From Bifidobacteriaceae bacterium (GTDB lineage Bacteria > Actinomycetota > Actinomycetes > Actinomycetales > WQXJ01): a stretch of 34,999 bases of DNA. The stretch spans positions 1 to 34,999 of the forward strand of contig JAIRXP010000118.1 in the NCBI GenBank assembly GCA_031268215.1. The letters are read 5' to 3'. The notes beneath the pieces were generated by a model that made no database searches, was not told the DNA's origin, and worked only from the letters and a program-made list of their open reading frames with translations. Below are positions 15,500 through 25,800 of this stretch, one piece after another; the stretch's first letter is position 1, and each line of letters begins with the position of its first letter. The position numbers were made by a program, and so were the translations under genes.

Positions 15500-16837
15500 A
15501 TGAATCAGGAAACCCCGCCGCCAACCGGCCAACCAAGCGAATGGGAGTCTCGCGTTGCCAGGCACCAGTGGTTAGCCAAGATGGCCAGGGCTGTGACGGA
15601 CGGCGAGTTTCTGGCTGGGAGGCTCCCGCACCTGACTGCTGAGGTCAAACGGCGGTTCCAGGAGATGGCGTGGCGCACCGGCTACGTGCGCACGTGGGGC
15701 TCTGTCGACCTCGGTGACCTGTCGTACCTCCTCCACGAATACTTCGCCGCGGGCGTCCTCAAGATCAACGGCATCACCCTAATCGGCCAGCGATCAGACC
15801 CTGACGGCCTGAGCGACCAGCCCGAAAAGGACGACCTGGTTGTGAACTGGATGCTCCACCTCATGAAGCGGGACCTGGGTAAGCTCTCGCGAGACAAAGC
15901 CAAGGCCAAATGCTGGCCCATAGATGACGGCGTAGAACCTGCACACGCCGGAGTGGACGGCGGCCTGATTGCCGCTGGCGAAGACTGGGACGTCACAGTA
16001 AGCAGCGAACTCCCCGGGTACCCGGCCAGTGGCCCGGTCGGCAGCGAACTCGGCGACCGATTCCCCACCGAAACCTTGCCCATGAAAACCGCCTTCGCGT
16101 GGTACGAACGCTACAAACCTCCGGCCGAATTTGACCCGTTAAGCCCCGGTCAGAGGCCGGCACATGGAATTGGCTCCACAGCCCTGGAGGTCGACCTTGT
16201 GCGCTCATTCGCCCGGGTCTGGCGGGAGAGGGAGCACGGTCTCGCGGCGCGGCCACGCCGGGAGGATGAAGCGAAGTCCTTGAAGAAGGCACGGATCGCA
16301 GTTGTCCACGATTACATTGAGCGCCACTCCGACCATTTCCATGACAGCCCCGGCACCCGCGACAACATCACAAAGGTTTTGGACCGTGGCCTCCACCGGA
16401 TCGCGAAGATGCTCTATGTGCTGGGCGGGCTGGGCCCGGTCGGCGCGCTATTGACAGACGAAGCCTGCGCCGAGGCGGTCGCCAGATTCGCCGGAGCGTT
16501 CAAGACGGCCCAAACCCGCGTCAGCACGCAGCTTGGAGCGCAGCGGAAAGTCATCGATTTCGCCACCGGCTCCGCCAGGCCCACGAGCCTCGGTGCGAGA
16601 GTAGTGGCAGCTAAATACGAACATTCCATCCAAAGCCAGACCACGAGGGCCAAGCGAGACCTCCTTGATGCGCTGGCCAAGGCGAACCCAGCGGAGGAAG
16701 CAACCGAACCGTTGCCGGCCCTCCACGCCATAGAGCACGCGACGGCCGGACTGATGACCCGCGAACTGCCAGACTGCGTGCTGTGGAATCAGTGCCCTGA
16801 ACGCACCGCCGCGATGAAGGAGGAAATCCCGTGGTAA
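15500..16837 (+). CDS. Hypothetical protein in the caspase operon
   Basis: A 445-residue soluble protein that I do not recognise. The N-terminal 100 residues are Trp/Arg rich and mostly helical (WESRVARHQWLAKMARAV, LGDLSYLLHEYF), and a loop region spans about 110-200. The second half is strongly helical with many Ala, Arg and Glu (SLKKARIAVVHDYIERH and onwards). No membrane helix, signal peptide or enzyme motif is seen. AGGAG lies 8 bases before the ATG. The gap to the protease stop is 23 bases and the next gene overlaps by 7, so it belongs to the protease operon. It may be a regulator, adaptor or substrate of the caspase. Composition is like the neighbours. Confidence 0.78.
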   Translation: MNQETPPPTGQPSEWESRVARHQWLAKMARAVTDGEFLAGRLPHLTAEVKRRFQEMAWRTGYVRTWGSVDLGDLSYLLHEYFAAGVLKINGITLIGQRSDPDGLSDQPEKDDLVVNWMLHLMKRDLGKLSRDKAKAKCWPIDDGVEPAHAGVDGGLIAAGEDWDVTVSSELPGYPASGPVGSELGDRFPTETLPMKTAFAWYERYKPPAEFDPLSPGQRPAHGIGSTALEVDLVRSFARVWREREHGLAARPRREDEAKSLKKARIAVVHDYIERHSDHFHDSPGTRDNITKVLDRGLHRIAKMLYVLGGLGPVGALLTDEACAEAVARFAGAFKTAQTRVSTQLGAQRKVIDFATGSARPTSLGARVVAAKYEHSIQSQTTRAKRDLLDALAKANPAEEATEPLPALHAIEHATAGLMTRELPDCVLWNQCPERTAAMKEEIPW

Positions 16838-17583
16838 ATGAGGACCTGGAATTCGAGTCGATGCTGCTGGAGGCAATCGGGCAATACGTGGAAGACACCA
16901 CTCCGGACCCAATCCTGTCGCGGGAAGACATGTATGTGGGCGCCATGGCGGGCTTCGAACCCCACCAAGCGGCAGCGATCCTAATCAACGCCACCTCCCT
17001 GAGGAAGCTGGAGGCGCTGTGGGCGGAGTTCCGGCAATCACGCAACTCCCACAGGTTGCCTTCAGACATTGAGGAGATCATCACCGAAGAAGCCTTGTTG
17101 GAAGCTCCCCGGTGGCACACTGCCCTCGCCAACGCGACCGGCTTTGGCGCCCAAGTATTCGAACCCGGGTATAGCGAAACTCTCCAAACCTTGCCTCGCG
17201 CTGTGCTCGCCGAGTTGCCACCCACAGTCAGAAGTGGCGGCGCGGTGGCCTTCGCGGAGCAACCGGCGCTGGCCCAGCCACTGTTCGCGCTCGCCGCAGG
17301 CGCTCAGAGCCTTCCGCCCACCTGGGACCCCAGCCAGTGGAAGCGGACCTGGCGACACGGCACCTTCCGCGTGGGCGCCCGGCTGCACCACGACCAAGTG
17401 GTGCTAGGCGTCTATTCAGGTCTGCGAACCGCGGCTCTCGATGTCGCCCTGACCTGGGACAACGGCACAACGACCCTGGTTCGGGTGAAGGCCGTGGAAG
17501 GCCAGACCGAGCAGCACCCGCAGACCATTCCCACCCCGGGCGGAACCCTTCCTTTAGGGGTACTCATCAAGCTTTCCGCCTAA
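16831..17583 (+). CDS. Hypothetical protein, last gene of the caspase operon
   Basis: This 250-residue acidic protein starts at a GTG that overlaps the preceding stop by 7 bases, with AAGGAGGAA just upstream. Residues 1-110 are helical (FESMLLEAIGQYVED, AAAILINATSLRKLEALW). A central variable part follows, and residues about 170-250 form a beta-rich domain (FRVGARLHHDQVVLGVYSGL, TTLVRVKAVEG). No known motif is recognised. Being tightly coupled to the preceding gene, its product probably binds that protein. A perfect hairpin follows the stop at once, ending the operon. Confidence 0.78.
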   Translation: MVNEDLEFESMLLEAIGQYVEDTTPDPILSREDMYVGAMAGFEPHQAAAILINATSLRKLEALWAEFRQSRNSHRLPSDIEEIITEEALLEAPRWHTALANATGFGAQVFEPGYSETLQTLPRAVLAELPPTVRSGGAVAFAEQPALAQPLFALAAGAQSLPPTWDPSQWKRTWRHGTFRVGARLHHDQVVLGVYSGLRTAALDVALTWDNGTTTLVRVKAVEGQTEQHPQTIPTPGGTLPLGVLIKLSA

Positions 17584-17585
17584 CG

Positions 17586-17608
17586 CCAGCGCCACCTATT
17601 GGCGCTGG
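17586..17608 (+). terminator. Hairpin terminator of the caspase operon
   Basis: Perfect 9-bp stem (CCAGCGCCA and TGGCGCTGG) with a 5-base loop, 2 bases after the stop of the preceding gene. There is no T-run, which is common in high-GC actinobacteria, so termination efficiency is uncertain. Confidence 0.55.
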
Positions 17609-17626
17609 AAACAGACCGTTCTAGGG

Positions 17627-17700
17627 GTGCCTGTCCGCGCGCCCGGCCGCGGTAGTTGACTCAGTTTAGTGCCCGAGCTCATCCCGCGCGGACCAGGCAC
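17627..17700. repeat. Long imperfect inverted repeat upstream of the DUF4407 gene
   Basis: The arm at 17627-17641 (GTGCCTGTCCGCGCG) pairs with 17685-17700 with a single extra base. A few more G-C pairs extend it outward. About 43 bases separate the arms and include a TTGACT (17656-17661). It may be an operator flanking a promoter, an RNA structure, or the ends of a short mobile element. Its function is not evident. Confidence 0.45.
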
Positions 17701-17810
17701 TCCCGACCGGTGACAGGAATTGACTCCGGAACCGGCCCCAGGCGGGCATCTGATATTGAACGGTCAAAAGGGGCCGCTCACCCGAATCACATGCCCGGAG
17801 GATGAACAGC

Positions 17811-19268
17811 ATGATCACTCAAAGAACGCCCGAGGCCGCCAAACCGCTCACGCGTATGCTCTGCTGCCTTGGAGGCATGCGCTCCGACATGATTGACGAG
17901 CTGCCGGAGGAGCGCGGCGCCTTCATCAACACCGCCGCGACAATGTTAGGTGTCGGTCTGCTGGCCACCGCGTCAATGACGTTCGCTCTCGAGTCAACCC
18001 GAGTTGTCCCTTCGTGGGGAGTGGCGGCGGTGGCCGGACTGTGCTGGGGTGCCATCATCGTGGTGATTGACCGCATAATCATCACCTCGATGGCCCGCCA
18101 CCCGAAGGGAGGCTGGCGCAATGTGGTGGGCGCCAGCGCGAATTTCGCACTCAGGGTAACAATGGCGGTGGTAATTGGCGCCGTCGTGTCAATGCCGCTC
18201 ACAATCAAGATCTACGAGCGCGAAATCCTGGCCCAAGTCCAGGTTGACATTGCCCAGAAGCGAATCGACGGGGAAAAGAAGTTGGATGTTGATTTTGCCG
18301 AAATCCCCGGACTCGAAGAGCGGGTTACTGACCTGCAAGACGACCTGGCGGCGGCGGACACCTACAACCCAGAGGCCAATCCCGCATACATCACGGCCAA
18401 AGCTGACGCTCAGGCGACGGCCTCTGCATGCGAAGAAGCCAGTGCCGCGGCCGCGGGCGAGGCCAAGGGCACTTCCGGCACCGGGCGCGGCGGCTACGGC
18501 GACGAGTGGCAGCGCCTCAAAGCCATCGCTGAAGCGAAGTGCCAAGCGGCGGCCGCCGCTCGGACCCGCTTGGATGAGGTGGCCGCGACTACCAAGGAAG
18601 CCCATGACACGACCGTTGACGCCGCTAGACAGCAGATCCAGGGCGAGCTGGACCGAGCCAAGGAGACGCTGGCAACACTCCGGAAGGACAGAGATGCCGC
18701 GGATGCGAAACTCAACGGCGCGATCAATGCGGCGGACGGGCTGGCCGCCCGCATACAGGCACTTGACAATCTGGCCATACAATACCCTGGGGTCTGGTGG
18801 GCGCGCGCTGGACTTATGGCGGCGTTGATACTGGTAGACGTGATCCCTGTCTTGTCGCGGTTCCTGCGAACCATCTCAGCCGCTGACGTGCCGACCGCGC
18901 TCGAGGCGAAGCGAAACCAGGCGCGGATCGGTTACGAAGACATCTACGAGGCTGGGCGTTTACAGACCGTGAAAGCCCAGGGTGCCATACAGGAAATGGC
19001 CGCCCGCGACTGGGCGACCAGGCAGGCCGAAGCGGAAACTGCGATCAACGCACGCAAAGTCGAGATGGAGAAGCAGATCGAATTGGAGCGCCTCGCGGCG
19101 TGGGCGGAAGCAGAGAGAACGAAGAACGCCCAGGACGCCGCTGCCCACATCCGTCCGGGGAACACGGCCGGCGCTACCGCTTCCCCAGCCAATCCCACTG
19201 GGTACGCTCGCAGGCAGTGGCCCAAGCCAGCCTGGCGCATACCCACATGGATCCGCGACCGGATGTAG
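17811..19268 (+). CDS. DUF4407 membrane protein with coiled coil
   Basis: This 485-residue protein matches DUF4407. Three membrane segments lie in the N-terminal 140 residues (around FINTAATMLGVGLLATASMTF, VAAVAGLCWGAIIVVIDRIII and VTMAVVIGAVVSMPLTI). A charged, Ala/Glu/Lys-rich coiled coil follows (about 150-330) and then a fourth helix around 335-355 (AGLMAALILVDVIPVLSRF). The C-terminus is a second long Ala/Glu/Arg helix. The start at 17811 is chosen because GGAGG (17797-17801) is 9 bases upstream; the ATG at 17802 directly abuts it. Function is unknown; the family has been noted near signalling and conflict genes. It follows the caspase operon but has its own upstream region. Confidence 0.85.
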   Translation: MITQRTPEAAKPLTRMLCCLGGMRSDMIDELPEERGAFINTAATMLGVGLLATASMTFALESTRVVPSWGVAAVAGLCWGAIIVVIDRIIITSMARHPKGGWRNVVGASANFALRVTMAVVIGAVVSMPLTIKIYEREILAQVQVDIAQKRIDGEKKLDVDFAEIPGLEERVTDLQDDLAAADTYNPEANPAYITAKADAQATASACEEASAAAAGEAKGTSGTGRGGYGDEWQRLKAIAEAKCQAAAAARTRLDEVAATTKEAHDTTVDAARQQIQGELDRAKETLATLRKDRDAADAKLNGAINAADGLAARIQALDNLAIQYPGVWWARAGLMAALILVDVIPVLSRFLRTISAADVPTALEAKRNQARIGYEDIYEAGRLQTVKAQGAIQEMAARDWATRQAEAETAINARKVEMEKQIELERLAAWAEAERTKNAQDAAAHIRPGNTAGATASPANPTGYARRQWPKPAWRIPTWIRDRM

Positions 19269-19418
19269 CTCTGATGCGGCTGCCCAGGCTGCCCAAGCTT
19301 TTCCAGCGCCGCGAACTGCCCGCATCGCAGGTAGTCGAAGACCCCCCTTAAGGGCCTGCCAGAAGGAACATTGCTGGTCGCTCAGCACGAATGCGCCCCT
19401 GGCTCCGCCAACGGGCGT

Positions 19419-19826
19419 TCATTCGCCAACAACAACCAACTGGTCCCGCTGGGCGGCTGGCACGGCGGCCGCTCTGATCCGCCGGTCCAAGGTGACGAAC
19501 CGCCCCCCGTGGGCCACCACCAGGGCGAGAAGATAGGCATCCGTCAACTGAGCTGACCCGAGGACCTGGCCGGTGTCGATTTGAGTGGGATCCGTAACGG
19601 CCACATCGCAAGACCAAAATTCGTGGGAACCTTGCATGGTGGCTTGCCTAAGCAGGTCAACGGCCAACGCCACAGGAACCGGATTGCTGTATCCCGGCTG
19701 CGAGGCGATCCTGACGAACCCGTTCTGAGTGATTGGGCATGTCGCCCATCCGCCACGGGCGCTGTCAAACCACTTCGTGACTTGCTCACAACGTGCGTGG
19801 TCGGGATCCAGAAGCGCCAGCAACAA
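19419..19826 (-). CDS. PIN-domain VapC-like toxin with damaged N-terminus
   Basis: A 135-residue protein strongly resembling actinobacterial VapC RNases: PITQNGFVRIASQPGYSNPV in the middle, QLTDAYLLALVVAHGGRFVTLDRRI near the end, giving several conserved acidic residues. VapC proteins normally begin with a strand carrying the first catalytic Asp (LLDVNVLLALLD). Here the frame begins at a TTG with LLALLDPDH. Upstream the frame reads GDGCIVLLLALLD without a good start or the standard motif. No antitoxin gene is next to it: the gene upstream, ending 67 bases away at 19893, is the giant adhesin. It is therefore likely an orphan or inactive toxin. Confidence 0.65.
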   Translation of the reverse strand: MLLALLDPDHARCEQVTKWFDSARGGWATCPITQNGFVRIASQPGYSNPVPVALAVDLLRQATMQGSHEFWSCDVAVTDPTQIDTGQVLGSAQLTDAYLLALVVAHGGRFVTLDRRIRAAAVPAAQRDQLVVVGE

Positions 19827-19892
19827 TACTATGCAGCCGTCCCCGACTGTCTCGCAGCGGCTATCTCACGGCAGCCGCGTCGCTGATGACGC

Positions 19893-22800
19893 TCAGTTGG
19901 GACCGGTGGCCGAGCGACGGCGGGACCTGGCCGCACCCGCCAGCAGCAGCAACGCCAGGCCGCCCAGGACGAATCCGATGGCCGGGACTAAGATCGCCCC
20001 GGTCAGCGCACCAGTCCAAGGCAGATTCCCCCGATGCCCGGCGCCAGACCCAGCACCACTACCAGACCCAGCACCACCCGAGCCGCCAGCGCCACCAGCG
20101 CCACCGCCGTCAGGCGCCGGAACCGGCCCCACCACCTTGGCGGTAACCGTGACAACGAATTCCGCCCGGGCGGTCAACTCATTCGAATCCGTGTATTCGA
20201 CCGCGAAGGCGTACACGCCGGCAGGCAGACTGGCGGCATCAAAGAGCACACCACCATCCAGGTCCGCCGTTATGACGGCCTGCCCCGCCCATTCGCCAGC
20301 GGCGAGAACCTTGGTCGAAGTAATCCAAGCGCCATTGGCCGAATCGGCCTTAACACCGCTATTCAAGACAGCCTGCCCAGCCAGCCCCACAGTCACCTTG
20401 GCCCCGGACACCGTGGGCGCGGCGGCCCACCGGGCCGTCAGCTCCAGGCGGCCTAGGGCCGTCCCTCCACCGGTCACACCGCTGATCACGCCATTCGCGG
20501 CGGTCAATCGGTCAGCGGTGAAGTCCCAGCCGCGGACTGCTGAAGAGCCCCAGCCCAGGAAAGCGAACCCGCCGCGGACCGGCTCCTGGGCAGGCGCGGA
20601 GACCAACTCGCCGTAGTGGCTGGCCACCGTGAACGCCGTTGGCGTTCCACCGGCCGGGTTGAAGACCACCGCCACCGGAATCGCGTCGTAATACAGCTTC
20701 AGCTCCAACCCCGCCACAACGGTCCCCTGGGTGACGGAGGAGGCCGGATCAAACTGATATCCCGGAAACTCCTTAGGCTCCGCGATGACCGATTCGTCGC
20801 CGATTCGGCCCTGATAAGACTCGGTGTCCGCCAGCGTCTTGGTCCCGCCCGGAGCGACCGTGTAGTGCCGGACCAGGTAGTTGACCTGACCGGGCACCAG
20901 CCACTGGGCGTGCAAGGTCGCGGCCGGACCCTGCGCCAACGTCGAGTCGTTCACCGGTTTGGTGTAATTGGCGTCCAGATACCAGCCGCCAAACACGAAT
21001 CCGGGCCGGCTCAGCGCCTCGGTGTAGGAGGCGGCATCGACCAGCTTGGAACCAATCTCAACCCGGTCTGGCCCCAGCGCGGACGGCGTGGCCGGCGCCT
21101 CCGTGGTGTCATGCAACTGATAGGAGATGTCTGAGTAAACCGAAGCCCAGGCGCCGTAGAACGTGACGGTGCCACCACCGGCGATCATCTCCGCACTGAC
21201 TGTGCCGGAACCGAAGTCCCAGGCCTCAGACGGGTCGGCTTGGTCCAGTTCTTGAGCCTCGGTATACCAGCCCACGAACCTGAAGTCCGCCAGCTCCGGT
21301 GCGTCGGTCGGAGCGGTCACCTTCTCCCCTATCCGGGCCTGGCCGGAGGCGGACCAGTCGGAAACCTCATCACGGGCCTCGGACGGAACGCCCAGATCGA
21401 ACTGAACCAACAAGTCTGCCTTGGCGAAGGTGGCCTTGACAGTCAGGTCTTCTTCACCAACCGCCAGGGTGGTTGAAGCCGCGCCTGAGTCATCCAGGAG
21501 CGCTTGGCTCCCGCCCGATTCAACGGTCCAGGCCACGAACCGGTACCCTGCGAACGCGGTAGCCGTCAAACTGGCCTCGCTCCCCTCGGCGTAGCGGGCG
21601 GCATCGGCCAAGGCGCTACCGCCAGACCCGGCTACAACGGTCACCCGGGGGTACGCGCCCAATGACACCGCTACCGGTGCCGCTGACGTATTACCCGCCT
21701 GGTCACGGCCCACTACGTAGACCACCCGTCCAGCGCTGGAGTTGAGATCCGCGCCGTCCAAGATGATCTCGTTGTCGCCCGCGTCCATGGCCGCCGTCCG
21801 GCCACCCGCGATCACCTCTTGAACCGTGGGAGGCTCGGCTCCGCGCAAGACCACCGCGTAGTAGTAGACGCCCGGCTCGGAGACCTCAAAAGGAGCGCTG
21901 CCGGCGTTGAATTCATCCCGCACGCCGTCACCGGCCACCAGGACCGGCGGTGTCGAATCATAATGCACCAGCACGTCGCGGCTGGGTGGTGCAATCGCCG
22001 CTCCTGGGACCTTGACCCCGACAGCGACCTCACCTTCCGCGCTGACGCCGGCGATGGTGATCTCATAGACGCCTTCCGCGGTGCGTTCCACAGCGGTGAC
22101 AGTCAGCCCATCTGGCAAGTCAATCTCCGAAACGTCCAACTCGTCCTCGAAGTCCCTTGAGAAGGTCAGCTCCACCTGGGTCGTGGTGGCCGTATCCGGT
22201 GAGCCGTCCAGCGCTACCGCTTCCACGAATTCGACCCGCACGCCGAGAGTCACCTCAACGTGGGCTTGGGCCGCAGGCATGGTGTAGACAGTGTTCTTCG
22301 CGTAGCGGTCCGTGAATTGGCCGCCCGCTTGGCCGTCATCCCATTGCCCGATGCCGTAGCCCTGGTTGGGCGTGACCTCTAACGGGATCTGCTCACCAGC
22401 CGGGTATTCAGTCTTCAACGTGCCGGGATAAGCGATGGCACCGTTGGCGGCGGACCCGGTCGCCATGGAGACGCTGAACGGGTACACCCGCGCGATCTGA
22501 GCTTCGGTCGCTGATTCGGTCCAATGGCCGGCCTCATCCTGGGCCAGCATGTAGACGCGGTATTCGCCCATTTCCGTCAGGTCTTCCAAGACGATGGTGT
22601 TCTCACCGGCCGTCATGTCCTGCTTCACACCAGCCTTGATTTGGTCCTGGCTGGGGGCTGGCTGACCCGCTGGCACAACCAGGTAGAACAGATCGCCGTC
22701 CTCGGTGGCGTCCACCGTGACGGTGGCCGCGGCCTTGGAGAGGCGTTCCCCGGCCGGGTTGCTCAACTCCGGAGCAGTAGCGTCGCGGTGCAACACAACG

Positions 22801-25800
22801 TCATGGACCAACGGCGCCACCGCCGGATCGTCCCCGCCGGACGGCTGGGTGAAGGTCACGCGCAGGACGCCGCCCTCGGGCCAGTCACCGGTGACGGCCA
22901 GCCGGTATTCCAGACCGTCGGAGCCGTCAACCAGAGCCAGTGCACCATCCTTGATGGCGTCGAATTCACCGAGTGGCTCTAGCGACACCATCGAATCAAG
23001 GATCGTGGCCGCCTGATCCAAGGTGAACGTTATGGTCTTGGTGGTGACGGTATTCTTCGCGCCGTCCGCCATCGCGTCCATTGGGTTCAACCCGTCCGTA
23101 AGGATGTTCAGATCAGTCGCCTTGGCGGAAGCGAAGGTCCTGAACTGGGGTGTGACGAAGGCCCGCGCTGGATGGCCAGAGTCCTCGACTGGTTGGCCGT
23201 CAGCGGTGAAGCCGCCGTACATTTGGCCCTTGGCCAGATCCGCTGGGACCCAGGCCACTCCCGCCAGATCGGCGTCCCAGTATGAGCCCACGCCCCAGGC
23301 GTCAAGCTGTTCCCGGGCGCTGGGCGTCAAGGTCTTGAGAACACCGGTCCAGTCCTCGCTCGCGAGTTCGGCCGCCAATAGGTCCAAGCTGCCAAACGCG
23401 CTTTGCGCGTACAGCGGATAGACGGCTTGGGATTCCTCATCCACCGGGGCGGCGACGCCTACCTCGGTACCCGATGCGTACACGTTGCCACCCGAGATGG
23501 TGACGCTACCGCTGGTCAGGGCGCCTATGGCCGGTATGTTTGAGGCGCCTGGCCGCGCCAACACGGTGCCGCCGCTGATGGTGACGCTGCCCACTCCTTC
23601 CCCGGCCAAGGTGCCGCCGCCGATGCCTGCTGCCACCTCGCCGCCCTTGGCTACCACCAAGGCGTCATCAGTGATCACGATGGAGTTGACCGCACCGACC
23701 ACGATCTGGTCACCCCGACCACTGCCACCAATTCCGCTGCCGCCCACGGAGCCAATCGCGTAAACCCGCGCCTGGCCGCCTATCACGATGGGGCCGCCCA
23801 TTGCGGCTCCGGGCACGCCGGTCGATCTTCCGCCGCCAATCCCAGCACAGCTAGTGCCGGCCAGCGCCGCTGCCTCAATGACAACGTTCCCGCCAATGGT
23901 GATGGCGCCAGCGCCGGTCTGGGACCCGATCCCTGGGCCGCTTCCGGTTCCACCGGCGGGCTTCCAGTGGCCCCGGGCCGTCACCGCGCCACCTGTCGCG
24001 CTGGTGATTTCCAGATGGGTACCGGGACCAGCGGTCAGGCCGGTCGGGATGCCTCCAGGAGCGGCACCGTCAGCGATCAGCGTATTGGAGCCGTCCACGG
24101 TCAGTCTCAGATTGGCGCCATTCACCAGCGCGAACGGCTGGGTGACACCAGTCAGCGCCGCGCCATTCAAACGGACCGCGAAGGTCCCGCCCTCGCTCAG
24201 CTTGGCCCCGTCGGCGATGAAGCTCCGTTGGCCAGAGAAACTGGAATTCAGCTCCAGGCCAGTCTTGCCAAAGTCCAGGTCCCGGCCGTTGAGCCAGCTC
24301 AAGTCACCGGTCAAACCTGTCAGCCGGTAATTGTCCTGGTCCTGGGCGGTGGCCGTGACCGCGTCCGAGGCGGTCCCAGCAGGCAAAGCGAACCAGTTAG
24401 TGTCCCCGCTATAGGCGGGAATGTAGGTTTCGACCACGTCGCTCCAGACGCCGTTGGCGGCTTCGATGGCGGCGTAGACGGGGATTGGCTGATTGGCCGG
24501 GTAATCATAGGTCACCACGCCCGCGTTGATCGTGGTGGTTCCCTGGGCCAACGCGCCCGTCGCCCCAGCGGAGGCCGCCAGATCCTGGGCGGTAGCCGGC
24601 CGCTCACCACCAAACTGGATGTGATAAGCCCCAGCCCAGTTGCTAGTCAGCGCCACGTTACCGCCAATTGACGTGAAGTAGCGGACGCCCGGGCCGCCGG
24701 ACAGGGTGACCTCCTCGTCACGGTATAGCTCAACGTCTTCGGGCTCAGCCACATAGGAATGGGTGGCGAAGCCCAAGGAGATCAGTCCCTCAACCACTTC
24801 ATCGCCCAGCGTAAGCGAATAGGTCTTCCCCGAATCGGTGCTCGCCACAGCGGTGACCGTGGCCCGTCCGGTGCCGGGAATCACTATCACCTGGCCCGCG
24901 GTAAGCCCCTCGACGCGAGGGTCCAAGGACATCGTTATGGTGCCCGATGTCGCCGTGCCGGATTCACCACCCGGTTCCAGAGAGCCTATGGTCACGGGGA
25001 CAGCCACAACATTGCTTTCCAAGTCCTCGGACCACTCCGCGACCACCGGCCTGATTCGCGCAGCCCCGGCGGCGGCACCGGCGAAGCCGGGGCCCTTGCC
25101 CAGTTTGATACCGCCGGCGAAACCCGGAGTGCCCGGGTCCGGGACCCACAGTACGGCGGCCAGCTGAGCGGCATCGGTCAACTTGGCCGGGAAACCCGCC
25201 GGCGCCGGGAAGGCCGTCCCAAGCCAGGCCTTCTGCGCGGCGGTGACCGTGTGCTGAACGTACGGCAGGCCAGAACCGCCCACGTCCAGGTCTGTCAGTG
25301 ACCTGCCATCAGCCAGGACCGCCGGCACGTAAAGCGGGTACAAGGCCTTACCCTCGGCGTCTTCCGGCGCTTGAACATCCGTTGGAACGGCTGTGTAAAC
25401 GCTACCGCCGCTAATCACAACCGTATCCGCCTTGACTGACCTGGCCACGGTGAAGCCAGACTCAATTGATACCGCCGCGCCTGTCCCGCCAATGTTCCCG
25501 TCGGCTTGGACCGTCGCGCCGCCAGCGATGGTCACCTGGTTGGTCCAGCCGGAGCCGTTACCGCCGGATCCGATTGTTGCGTTCCGCGCAGAGTTAGTCA
25601 CCTTGACAAAGGCCTGGTCTTCGAAGCGGATATTACCGGCGGGCCCGCCGCAACCACCTCCAATCGCAGGGCATATGGCGCCGGACACCGTCAAACGCAC
25701 GTCACCACCGACCGTAATCTGGCCTGCGCCTTCGCCGTAATTGCCGCCAATCCCAGTGCTCTGCTCCAGCGAATCCATGGTCACCCCCAGGGTGCCGCCC

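Noticed and set aside
19344..19356. CCCTTAAGGG palindrome after the DUF4407 gene
   Set aside because: It is too short and has no loop or T-run for a terminator; it is probably chance.
19729..20616. Long plus-strand frame opposite the adhesin end (Pro/Ala rich)
   Set aside because: It is the antisense shadow of the Gly/Ala/Ser linker and beta domains of the adhesin, with no start signal of its own.
23788..24330. Plus-strand Pro-rich frames opposite adhesin repeats
   Set aside because: Antisense of the repeated glycine-rich codons; composition follows the repeats only.
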